Source: Pseudomonas mendocina
Lineage (GTDB): Bacteria > Pseudomonadota > Gammaproteobacteria > Pseudomonadales > Pseudomonadaceae
Reading direction: 5' to 3'
DNA: 64,000 nt
Assembly (NCBI RefSeq): GCF_003008615.1
Contig: NZ_CP027657.1
Span: 3,658,001 to 3,722,000, forward strand
In this document: piece after piece, positions 51,421-61,300 of the stretch
Layout of the letters: every line of letters begins with the position of its first letter
Numbering within the stretch: position 1 is the first letter of the stretch
Notes under the pieces: model-generated
The model's database searches: none
Seen by the model: only the letters and a program-made list of their open reading frames with translations
What the model was told of the DNA's origin: nothing
Position numbers and translations under genes: made by a program

Positions 51421-52776
51421 CTACCAGCCCAGATAAACGCGCAGTGCAGCCAGCGGCCGGCGCATCACGTAGTTGAACAGCAGGGTGCGCTGGCCGTAGA
51501 GCTTGGCGGTGCCCTTGAGGCCGACGCGCACACGTGGATCGGCCTCGTCGAAAGCAGCGTCCAGGCGGTAGGCCATGCTGCCGTCGGCGGCCGGGGTGGC
51601 GCGGTAGCCGTGGCGTTGCAGGGTGGCTTGCAGCGGGCTGCCGGGCTGGCTGTTGAGAAACAGGCGGGTCTCGGCGCCGGGTTGCAGAGCGATGGCATCG
51701 CCGACCGGCAGGTGGATTTCCAGGCGCGCGTCGTGTGGGTCGGCTACCTGCATGATGCGTTCGCCCATCGACACCGGGCGGCCGATCCAGTCGCTGGGGT
51801 CGTCGAAGATCGCCACGCCGTCGCGCGGTGCCAGGATCAGCGAACGTTCCAGATTGTTCTGCAGGTAGTCGACATCGGCGCGGGCCTGGTCGCGGCGAGT
51901 GATCAGCTCAGCCAGGCCAGCCTTGGCACGCTCGTCGAACAGCGCCTGCTGGCGGGTCTGGCGCAGTTGCGCATCGGCAGCGGCCAAACCCTGACGGGCC
52001 GACTCCAGGCGGTTTTCCAGCTCGCGTTTGTCCAGTTGCACCAGCGGGTCGCCGGCTTTCACCGGCTGGTTGGGCTGCACCAGCATGCCTTCGACCACGG
52101 CCTGTAGCGGCGCGCGCAATACGGCCGGTTCACGCGGGACGATTTCCGCTGGTGCCAGCACGGTTTGCCGCACAGGTAGCAGGGCGAGGGCGACCAGAGC
52201 CGCCACGGCGAACAGCACCACGCGGCGTGGGCGTTTGCGCAGCCAACTGACGCTGCTGCTGCGCTTGCTCCCGCCCAGGCCGGCCCAGGCGTGGGCATAG
52301 GCATCCTGCAGCAGTTCCAGCAGGGCGCGTTCGGGGCGCGTCAGCGCTTGTTCACGGCTGAGCAGCAGGCAGCCGAGCAGCTCGCCGCCACGGCGCCTCA
52401 GTGGCACCCAGAGCAGATGTTCGGCGAGGTATTCGTGCCATTCGTGGCGGCTTTGCTCGGGGCTATCCGCCGCGCTCAGTTCATGCAGCTCGGCAGCCCA
52501 GGGTTGGGCTTTCCAGCCCTGGCACAGGCGAGCGAGAAACAGCATGAAGGGCGCGTTGGCTTCCACCTGGGCCAGGCCCGAGCAGGCGGTGATCCGCCCC
52601 TCGTCGGCGTGCCACAGCAGCGCCTCGCGGTAGTCGAGCAACTGGCGGCTGTCGTTGACCATGAGAAAGCTTAAGCCCAGCAGATCCTCCTCGGCGCGGG
52701 CACGACGTTCCAGTTGCAGCAGCAGCGCCAGGCGTTCGGCACGCTTGTCGCGCAGGGGCGTCACGTTGGCATTCAC
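51421..52776 (-). CDS. GAF-like domain fused to HlyD secretion adaptor
   Basis: This is a 451-residue protein. Residues 1-165 form a cytoplasmic GAF-like sensory part (LLGLSFLMVNDSRQLLDYRE, LLWVPLRRRGGELLGCLLLS). One transmembrane helix (about 185-203, VLFAVAALVALALLPV) leads to a periplasmic HlyD/MFP domain with VLRAPLQAVVEGMLVQPNQP, a short coiled coil (240-300), and ILAPRDGVAIFDDPSDWIG. The start overlaps the stop of the upstream adaptor by ATGA. A sensor domain on an export adaptor is unusual and may gate secretion; that is inference. Confidence 0.82.
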   Translation of the reverse strand: MNANVTPLRDKRAERLALLLQLERRARAEEDLLGLSFLMVNDSRQLLDYREALLWHADEGRITACSGLAQVEANAPFMLFLARLCQGWKAQPWAAELHELSAADSPEQSRHEWHEYLAEHLLWVPLRRRGGELLGCLLLSREQALTRPERALLELLQDAYAHAWAGLGGSKRSSSVSWLRKRPRRVVLFAVAALVALALLPVRQTVLAPAEIVPREPAVLRAPLQAVVEGMLVQPNQPVKAGDPLVQLDKRELENRLESARQGLAAADAQLRQTRQQALFDERAKAGLAELITRRDQARADVDYLQNNLERSLILAPRDGVAIFDDPSDWIGRPVSMGERIMQVADPHDARLEIHLPVGDAIALQPGAETRLFLNSQPGSPLQATLQRHGYRATPAADGSMAYRLDAAFDEADPRVRVGLKGTAKLYGQRTLLFNYVMRRPLAALRVYLGW

Positions 52777-53522
52777 GAACCGGCTCCGGGTGCCTGCAGC
52801 AGGGCCACGCCGCTCATTCCCGGCAGCAGGCCGGCGGTGTCGCCAGTGATGCGGGCGAACACCTTGAGCGACTGGCTGAGCGGGTCGATGGCCGCGCCCA
52901 GGCGTTCGATCTGTGCGGGGTAGTCCTGGCTGGTTTCATCCAGACGTACCTTGAAGTCGACACCGGGCTTGAGCCAGGCCATCCAGGCCGACGGTACGAT
53001 CAGCTCCAGCTGGTAGGCGCTGTCGTCGTAGATGGCCAGCAGCTCGGTGCCTTCGGCAACGTGCTGGTAACGCTGAGCCATGCGCTGCGAAACGCGCCCG
53101 GCAAAGGGCGCATCGAGGTTGCAGCGCTTGAGCATGGCGCGGCCGACACCGCTTTCCGCCTGGGCTACGGCCAGGTCGGCCTGGGCCTGGGCGACTTCGG
53201 CCTGGCTGATGGATTCCAGCGCGTCGAGGCGTTTGGCCACGTCGAGCTTCTTCTGCGCACCGCGTTGGGCGGCTTCGCTGCGGGTCAGCTGGGCGCGCTG
53301 TACCGAGCAGTCGAAGCCGGCCAGGCGCTGGCCTTCCTTGAACGAATCGCCTTCCTTGACCGTCAGCTCGGTGAGCTTGCCGGCCAGCTCGCTGGACAGC
53401 ACGGTCTGGCGCACCGGGCTGAGCTGCACGCGCAGCTCGCCGGTTTCTTCGGCATGGGCCATGTTCGCGGCGGTGGCGATCAGGATCGCCAGCACCGATG
53501 GCCAATAGCGGGGCAAACGCAT
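52773..53522 (-). CDS. Periplasmic adaptor (HlyD/RND-MFP family)
   Basis: This is a 249-residue protein with a signal peptide (LPRYWPSVLAILIATAANMAHA). The lipoyl half-motifs are SSELAGKLTELTVKEGDSFK and LDAPFAGRVSQRM, and the coiled-coil hairpin between them runs at about 85-130. It is short for an RND adaptor, lacking a full membrane-proximal domain. The longer open frame upstream encodes the palindromic repeat (FCRSGFIRENGS) and is not expected to be translated. It ends by overlapping the GAF-HlyD gene. Confidence 0.82.
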   Translation of the reverse strand: MRLPRYWPSVLAILIATAANMAHAEETGELRVQLSPVRQTVLSSELAGKLTELTVKEGDSFKEGQRLAGFDCSVQRAQLTRSEAAQRGAQKKLDVAKRLDALESISQAEVAQAQADLAVAQAESGVGRAMLKRCNLDAPFAGRVSQRMAQRYQHVAEGTELLAIYDDSAYQLELIVPSAWMAWLKPGVDFKVRLDETSQDYPAQIERLGAAIDPLSQSLKVFARITGDTAGLLPGMSGVALLQAPGAGS

Positions 53523-53558
53523 GGCAGGGGTAGGCGTGAATAGGCGGCGCTGCGCTGT

Positions 53559-53625
53559 GGCTTCAGCCGCGAAAAAAATCGCGTGGAGACTGCCATTTTC
53601 GCGGATGAATCCGCTCCTACAAAAA
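53559..53625. repeat. Degenerate TAGGAGCGG-family inverted repeat between tolC-like and adaptor genes
   Basis: GGCTTCAGCCGCGAAAAAAA (from 53559) and TTTTCGCGGATGAATCCGCT (from 53596) are imperfect complements belonging to the family at 49079. It separates the TolC-like gene from the adaptor, within the probable operon. Confidence 0.75.
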
Positions 53626-53652
53626 ACTTTCATGCGATTGCCCTGGTTTGGC

Positions 53653-55365
53653 TTAACGGTCACGAACGCTCTCCACGGGCACCAGCTCGGCGCCGCGCAG
53701 CGAGCCGAGGCTTTCCCACATGTCCAGGCGCAGTACCTTGCGCTGCGGTTCGGTCGCGGCGATCAGCGGTGCAGCGGGGGCTGTCGGCGCGGCGCTGACC
53801 ACCAGGGGAGCGGACGTGCCATAAGGGACTTGCTGGGCGGCGGCGATGCCGGCCGGTACGGTGCCCTGGCCCTGATCCAGGCGCTGGGCGTTGCCGACGA
53901 TGGCGCGGGTCAGCTCAGCGACGCTGCTGCCGGCGATTTTCTCTGGCAGCGGATCGAGGCCGGCAGCCTGGTAGACGGCGCCGTGAGCGACCTGCAGTTC
54001 GGCGAAGGCGCGGTCGCGGGTGCGCGTGGCCAGTACCGTCTCGGTTGCCGTGCGTACGCGCTCCAGGCGGCTCTGCGCCTGGCTGGAGTAGGCGCTCTCG
54101 CTCTGCCGGAAGATGCCGCGCTGTACCTGTTGCAGCTCGTTGGATCGGGCGAACACCTGGCTGGAGCGCTCGAACTCGCGCCAGGCGACGTTGACCTGGG
54201 TGAGCACGGCCATGCGCATGGCCTGGCGGCGCAACTCGGCAACCTGCAGGCGCGCTTCACCGGATCGCTTCACAGCCGGGTAGGCCAGCACGTTGAACAG
54301 GTTCCAGCTGACTTGCAGGCCGGCGTCGGCCCAGTTGTCGTTGACCAGGTAGCTGTTGCTGTCGTAGTTGGCGCCGACGAACAGGTTGGCGCCCGGCAGC
54401 AGCTTGAGCATCGCGGCGCGGGTTTCCAGCACGGCGTTGCGCGCCTGGTAGCTCTCGCTGCGGATTTCCGGGCGCTGGGTCATGGAGGTGACCTCCAGAT
54501 CGGCCAGGTTGTAGGTCAGTTGCGGCTGGGCGTAGCTGGCGTCGTTCGGCAGAACCAGGCTGAATTCGGTGGCCGGCGGCAGGTTCATCAGGCTGGCCAG
54601 GCGCGCCTTGGATACGGCCAGTTCGCCCTCGACCACTTCCAGCTGGCGAATCATCTCCAGCAGGCTCTTCTGATAGCGCAGCGACTCCAGTGGCGCGACC
54701 AGGCGCTGACGCTCGGTCTGGCGGGCCTGTTCCAGAGCGCCGCGGGCGTCACTCAGGGCGCGCACCACTTCCGGTTGCAGGCGCTCGGCGCTGGCGGCCT
54801 GCCAATAGGCTTCACGTACCTGCTGGACGATATCGGCGACCACCTTGCGCCGCGCTTCCTCGGCGGCCAGTACCTTGTTGGCCTGGGCCTTGGCACTGAA
54901 GTAGCTGACGCCGAAGTCGAGCACGTTCCACGACAGGCGCAGGCTGGCGTCGCGGCTGGAGCGGTCGCTGCTGGTCGATGGTTCCAGCGATTCGCGGCCG
55001 GTGGTGACCGATTCGCTGGACGAACCGGAGACGTTGTCACGGCCTTTCCAGCCGGCGTTGGCCGCCAGTTGCGGAAGCAGGTTGAGGTTGCTGACGCTCA
55101 GGGTGTTGTCTTCCAGGGCTCGCTGCATCAGGCCCAGGCGCTGTTGCAGGTTGTACTTCACGGCGCGCGCCATGGCTTCTTCCAGGCCGATGGCACGGGT
55201 CACCGGTTCCTGGGCATCGAACATGGTGCGGCGATCGCTCTGGGCTTCGGCCAGTTGTTGCTCGGGGGTGAGCGCCTCGGGCGTCACGGCGCAGGCGGAA
55301 AGACCCAGCACGGCACAGGCGATGGCCAGATGCAGGGTGGGGCGATTGAAGGTTGGGCGGTTCAT
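53653..55365 (-). CDS. TolC-family outer-membrane efflux lipoprotein
   Basis: This is a 570-residue protein with a lipobox (AVLGLSACAVTPE, lipidated at C25). The OEP/TolC repeats are visible as paired helical stretches: IGLEEAMARAVKYNLQQRLG, LRLSWNVLDFGVSYF, and the second half LQVSWNLFNVLAYP. The family length is normal to long. It is 23 bp downstream of the giant protein gene and upstream of the adaptor, so it should form the outer-membrane duct of the export system. Confidence 0.9.
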   Translation of the reverse strand: MNRPTFNRPTLHLAIACAVLGLSACAVTPEALTPEQQLAEAQSDRRTMFDAQEPVTRAIGLEEAMARAVKYNLQQRLGLMQRALEDNTLSVSNLNLLPQLAANAGWKGRDNVSGSSSESVTTGRESLEPSTSSDRSSRDASLRLSWNVLDFGVSYFSAKAQANKVLAAEEARRKVVADIVQQVREAYWQAASAERLQPEVVRALSDARGALEQARQTERQRLVAPLESLRYQKSLLEMIRQLEVVEGELAVSKARLASLMNLPPATEFSLVLPNDASYAQPQLTYNLADLEVTSMTQRPEIRSESYQARNAVLETRAAMLKLLPGANLFVGANYDSNSYLVNDNWADAGLQVSWNLFNVLAYPAVKRSGEARLQVAELRRQAMRMAVLTQVNVAWREFERSSQVFARSNELQQVQRGIFRQSESAYSSQAQSRLERVRTATETVLATRTRDRAFAELQVAHGAVYQAAGLDPLPEKIAGSSVAELTRAIVGNAQRLDQGQGTVPAGIAAAQQVPYGTSAPLVVSAAPTAPAAPLIAATEPQRKVLRLDMWESLGSLRGAELVPVESVRDR

Positions 55366-55388
55366 CGTGCGTAGATCCTTGGCAGTGT

Positions 55389-58300
55389 TCAGGCAGTGTG
55401 TCGAAGGGTGGCAGCGACTGGCTCCCCAGCCAGGTCGCTCAATTGGTCGAGCAGGTCGAGGGCATCACTGAGCAGGGCGCTGGACGTGTCCTGGCGCAGG
55501 CGTTCGGGCAGCGACTCGGCTTGCGCCGCCGCTTCTGCTGGCGTCTCGCGTTCAGCGTTGGCTGGAGCCTGTGCCGCACGCACTTCCATTGGCGTGCGTT
55601 GCTCCTTGCCTTCGCCATCGCGGCTGATCAGGGTCAGGCGCAGCACGCCGTCACGTTGCAGGCGTTCGCGGTCGATGCGCAGTTCGCCGGTACGCGCATC
55701 GAAGCTCGCCCAGCTCGGTAACGGCAGGCCGTTGGCCAGGGTGACGCGCTGAACCGTGCCGCCCTCGGGCAGCTCGACGGGCAACTGCAGGCTGATGCTG
55801 CGGCCGTCACCCAGAGTCAGGTCGACGTTGCTGCGCAGGGTGGTGCCATCGAAGCTGAAGCTGCCGCGTGTGTTCTGCTGGCCGCTGTCGGTGAGCACGC
55901 CGTCGGCACTGGCCAGTTGTTCGCTGAGTGAGCCGCGGCCGTCTGCCAGGCCACTGCCGCTGCCACGCAACAGGCCTTGCGAGGTCGGCGCCGGTTGCGC
56001 CGCAGCGGTGGCCTCTACTGGGTTCTCGCCCGGGGCGTCGCTCGACTGGAACAGCGGCGCGTTCAGCGCAGGCCCGCCGAAGGTGTTCGTGGGCGAGTTG
56101 CCAGGCAGTTGCTGGAAGCCAGTGCTCAGCTCCGGCAGCACGGTTTCGCTGGCTGTCGGCTCGGCGTTGGCGACACGCAGTGCCAGGGTGAGCGTGGCGC
56201 TACCACCATGGGCATCGCTGGCCTTGAGGGTGATGCTGTAGCTGCCCGTGGTCTCCGGCGCGGTACCTGACAGGGTCCGGGTGTCGGCGTCGAAGCTGAG
56301 CCACTCCGGCAGGTCAACGATTTCCCAGCTCAGCTCGCTGTCGTTGGCGTCGCTGAACAGGTTGTCCGGCAGGGTGACTGCATAGGCCTGGCCCGGCGTC
56401 GCGTTACCCAGCGAGAACTGTTCGTTGGCCACCGGCTCGGAGTTGACCACGTCGAGGGTCAGCTCGATCTCGCCTTCACCGCCCCAGCCATCGCTGACCT
56501 TGAGGGTCAGGTCGTGGCTGCCCATCGCCTGCACGATTCCGGACAGGGTACGGGTGAGCGGGTCGAAGCTCAGCCCACTGGGCAGTCCATCGATCGTCCA
56601 GGTCAGGGTGTCGCCATCGGTGTCGCTGAACAGATTGGCAGGCAGCTGGATGCTGTAGTGCTGCCCGGCCTTGGCATCGACCAGAACGAAGTCGCCAGGG
56701 TTGGCCTGCGGGTCTGTGTTGCTCGCCAGGGTGACCTTGGCGCTGATGCCGGGCTCGGCTTCGAGGTTGTCGCTGTTGTGGATTTCGCCCAGGGTGACGG
56801 TCACCTCGCCGCTGTCGGCGCTGCTGTCCATCACGCGATAGGCGATGCCATCGATCAGGGTGCCGACTTCGGCGCTGCTCTGGCCGGTGAACGTGATGGA
56901 CAGGGTGGTGGTATCGCCGCTTACGGTCACTTCGTAGAGATAGCCGTTGCCGACGCCGTCGCCTGTGGTGAGGGCAATCTGCGTTCCCCCGATGACCAGA
57001 GCCTGGTTGCCGCCAGTGCGATCCACGCTGATGACCAGGCGCTCGATTTCACTGCTATCGAGCCCGGCCGAGACGCTCACGTCACTGAACAGGTCGACAT
57101 CGCCAGGCAGGCTGCCGTCGCTGCCGATGCGGATCGTGCTATCGCTGCCCGTGGCGCTGGCAGTTGGCGGGATGGGCTCGGCGCCTGCCTCGGAGCGCAG
57201 GGTGATGGTGGCCTGTTCGGAGAAGGTGCTGCGTGTGCTGTAGTCATCCTCGATGATCTGCAGGCCGATGGTGCGGGTGCCCTCGGGGGCCGTGCTGTCG
57301 CTGGCGAAGGACAGGCTGTCGATCAGGGCCTGAGCCTGCTTTGGCGTGCCGGAGGCCTCGGGCAGGAAAAGGTCGAGGATCAGATCGTCACCATCGGCGT
57401 ACAGATTGTAGGCCTGGCCCGATGGCAGGGTCTGGACGCCTTTGCCGGCGAGGGTGCTCAGGTCGCTGATCCGTTCGTCACCGATGCCCAGAATGTCGCC
57501 GGCGGCAATCCCGCTCAGAACAACCTGCACCTTCCAGATGCCCTGGCCGGTTTCTACCGTGTCGATCTGGGTGTTCTCGAACAGCCTGACCGGCGCGTCA
57601 CCGGCAGTGAAGATCGGGTTTAGAGGCGAGGTGCTGACCACGGCGGGATCGTTGATGCCTTCCAGGATCACTCCGGCATCGAACTGCGCCTGGTTGTTCT
57701 CGCCATCGTCGAAAACGATCCTGAATGTCGCGTTCTTGCCGGCTTGTTCCGGGTCGTTGCTGCTGGAGGCATAGGCCACCTGACGCAGGACGAGTTGGGC
57801 GTCGGCCTGGCTGACACCGGCGAGGAAGGTGATGGTCAGCGTGCCATTGGCCTCGACGAATGTTGCAATCGCGCTAGCGCCTTTCCAGATCGTGCCGTCG
57901 TCCTTCAGCTCCAGTCCGTTGCCGGCGAGGAAGGTGAAGGCATCGCCGTCCTGGGCGCCGCCGCTGCGCTCGATCACCAGGCTGGCGCCCTGGTAGTTGC
58001 CTGCTGCGTCGAGCTGCGGGTCGCTCAGGTTGCCGCCGGGAAGAATGGCGACGGCTTCGCCGCCTTCGGTGAAGGTGCGGGTGACGGGCTTCAGGTCGAC
58101 GACCAGCACACCTTCGTTCCAGCCGGATTTAACGAAGATGCCGGTCAGATAGAGCTGCGTGCCATCGGAGCTGAACGTGGCGCGGCGCACCTCGTTGAAG
58201 GTGGTGCCTTGATAGTTGGCGTAGTCGCCGAAGCCTTCGACTTTCTGAACCAGACTGAGGGAACCGTCTTCAGCTCGGCTGTAGAGGAAGATTCCGTACT

Positions 58301-61300
58301 TGTTCCAGCTTGCGCTGAAGCCCAGGTCGCCGATCACCACCAGGCTCTTGCCATCTGGCGAAACGATCACGTCCTTGACGGTGATCTCGCTGTTCTCTCC
58401 CAACTCGAGGGCGGCCGTGGCGTTCAGGCTGCCATCGGCCGCGACATCGAGCACGTGCAACAGCGAGTTGTTGTCGATCACATAGAGCGTCTTGCCGTCG
58501 GCCGACAGGTTGAGCGCAGAGGCGTAGTGACCGAATTCGGCTGCATTGGCACCGGCGACCGCTTGCCTGAAGGTCAGCGAACCGTCGGCGGCGATGCTGA
58601 ACACGCTGACCAGCGTGCTGCCGCCTGAGGTGGCGACGTACAGGGTCTTGCCATCGGGCGAGAGGCTGATGGCGTTGGCCCCGTCGAGTTGCATGCCGCT
58701 GTCGCCGGCATCTTCCAGCGTCTGCTCCAGGGTCAGGCTGGCGCCGCTGCGGGTGAATACCAACAGCTTGCTGTCGGCGGTCACATAGACCTTGTCGCCC
58801 TGGGCCACGACATCGCTGATCAGGCCGATGTCGGCGCCGAAGGTGCCGAGTTGCTGCAGGTCGCTGGCGTTGAACAGGGCGATGCCGTCGGCACCGGTCA
58901 GATAGAGGGTGTTGCCGTCATCCGACGCATGCAACGTTGCCGCACCGCTCAACCCGGTGACTTCCTGGCTTTCGAGCAGTTGCAGCGAGCCATCCGCCGC
59001 GCGTTGGTAGACGAAGAGGGTGTTGATGGCGATATCCGAGCCGGTCTGGGTCTCTTCGTCATACACAAAGTCGGTTGTCGAACGCACCACGTAGACCTTG
59101 TCGCCGATGACCGTGATGCCCTGGATGCCTTGCAACTGGTTGTTGCCAGTGCCATCGAGCAGGGTGAGCAGGTCGGCATAGTCGAGTGCGCCAGTTTCTG
59201 CGCCCAGCGTGGGGAGCTGGCGCTGGTCACGTACGGTGACGCTGGCGCTGATGCCCGGTTCGATCTGGTCGCTGCTATCGCTCAGGCTGGCCAGGGTGAT
59301 GGTGACGGTACCGGCGCTGGCAGTGTCGGCCAGCACCTTGTAGGCGATGCCGTCGATTAGCGTGGCGGCGGATTCTGGTGTGGCACCGCTGGTCGAGGAG
59401 TCGATGCGGATACGGATGCTGGTAACGCCATCATTCACTTCGACTGTGTACTGGTAACCATTGGTACTGGTGTGGCCGCTGCCGGCCTGCAGGGTGATGG
59501 TCTCGCCGTCGATGATCAGTGCCTGGTCGGCACCGCTGCGATCGACCGTGAGAAGCAGGTCGGTGAGTGGCTCTCCGTCTTCGCCGAGACTGATCGAGAC
59601 CTGCTCGAACAGGTCGACCTGGCCCGGCAGGCTGCCACCACCGAGGGTGATCGAGGCAGCGTTGCCGCTGGCCGCCAGCACCGGTTCGGGTGCGCTCAGC
59701 AGCAGTACCAGAACAGTGTCGCTGCTCTTGCCGCCATCGCCGATGCTCAGCTTCAGGTCGACGCGTGTCGGTGCCTCGGCACTGTCGTTGCGGTAGGTGA
59801 TCTGTTGCAGTACCTGGTTGGCCGTGGCCTTGTCGACCTCGGCGATGAAGCGGATGGTCAGCTTGCCGTCTGCGGAGGCGAACTCAGCGATGGCGGTCGC
59901 GCCTTGCATGATCTGGTTGCCGACCAGGCTCAGGCCGGCGCCGTCCTTGAAACCGAACAGGTCGTTCGCCGAGGCGCTGCCGTTGCGGCTGATGGTCAGT
60001 TCTGCGCCCTGGTAATCGTTCGCGGCGTCGAAGTCGGCATCGGAGAAGCTGACACCCTCGGCGAATGGCGTGCTCGGACGGCTGGCAACGTAATTGGCGT
60101 TGGGCAGGGCGGAGAGCACGGCCACGCCCGTGGTGAACTGGCTGCGCCCGGTGTAGATGTTCAGGCCATCGGGGGTAACGGCGATCTGGTTGCTGCGTGC
60201 GCCGACGTTGAGACTGCTGATGAAGGCCACGGCCCCCGTGATGCTGTCACGGCTGAGCACGGCCAACGGGCCGCCGTTGAAGCCGACATAGATGGCGGAG
60301 CCGTCGCTGGACATGGCGATCTCGCGGATTGCCAGGGAATTCACGTACGGGTAGAGCGCCAGGGTGCCGGCATAGGTCAGGCTGCCGTCTGCGCTGTCAC
60401 GACTGAAGACCGTCAGGGTCGCCTGCTGTCCTGAACCGACATAGACGTACTTGCCGTCCGGAGAGATGACGATGTCCTGCAGCTCCAGCAGATAGCGATT
60501 GTCGCTGGGCTGGGTAGCGCTGTCGGTGTCGGCAGCGATCGTGCTGGCGTTGATGAATCCGGCGTAGGTCAGCGCGCCGCTCTGGGTGTCACGGGTGAAT
60601 ACCGTGAGCATGCTGTTGCTGCGATTGCTGACATAGACCGAGGTGCCGTCAGGGGACACGGCGATGCCGGTCGGTGCGTTCATGCCGAGTTCGGCCGAGC
60701 CGCCCTGGTAAGCGCCCAGGTAGCTGAGGGCGCCGGATTGCGGATCGATGGAGAACTGCGTCAGTACGGATTTCCCCGTCGCGCCATCGATGGTCGAAAC
60801 GCCGTTGATGGTGTACAGCGACGTGCCGTCCGCCGAGATCACGATCTCGGATATCTGTGCGTCCAGGCCGGTGACGCCGGCGACGCCCTGGGTGGCGACG
60901 ATGCCGGCGTAGCTGTACTGGCCGCTTGCGGCATCGTAGGTGAAGCGCACCAGCGAGTAGATGGCGGCATCGCCAGTATTCCCGGCGAGGTAGAGGTTGT
61001 TGCCGTGCATGGCCATGCTGGTGATGGCGTTGAGGCCGTTGACCTCGATGGCTTCGGTGGCCGGGTTGTCGCTGGCACCCTGGGTGAAGGTCTGCACCAG
61101 GGTCAGCTCGCCAGTGGCGGTATCGCGAGAATAGATCCGCAGGTAGCTGGTGCCACCAGTGTTGTCACCGGTGCTGCCGCTGATGATCAGCGTCTTGCCA
61201 TCGGCGGACAACACCATGTCGGTGACGCGATCGGTGTAGCCGTTCAGCGTGCCGTCGGCGTAGTACAGGGTGCGATCAGGGTCGCTGACCTCGGCCTGCC

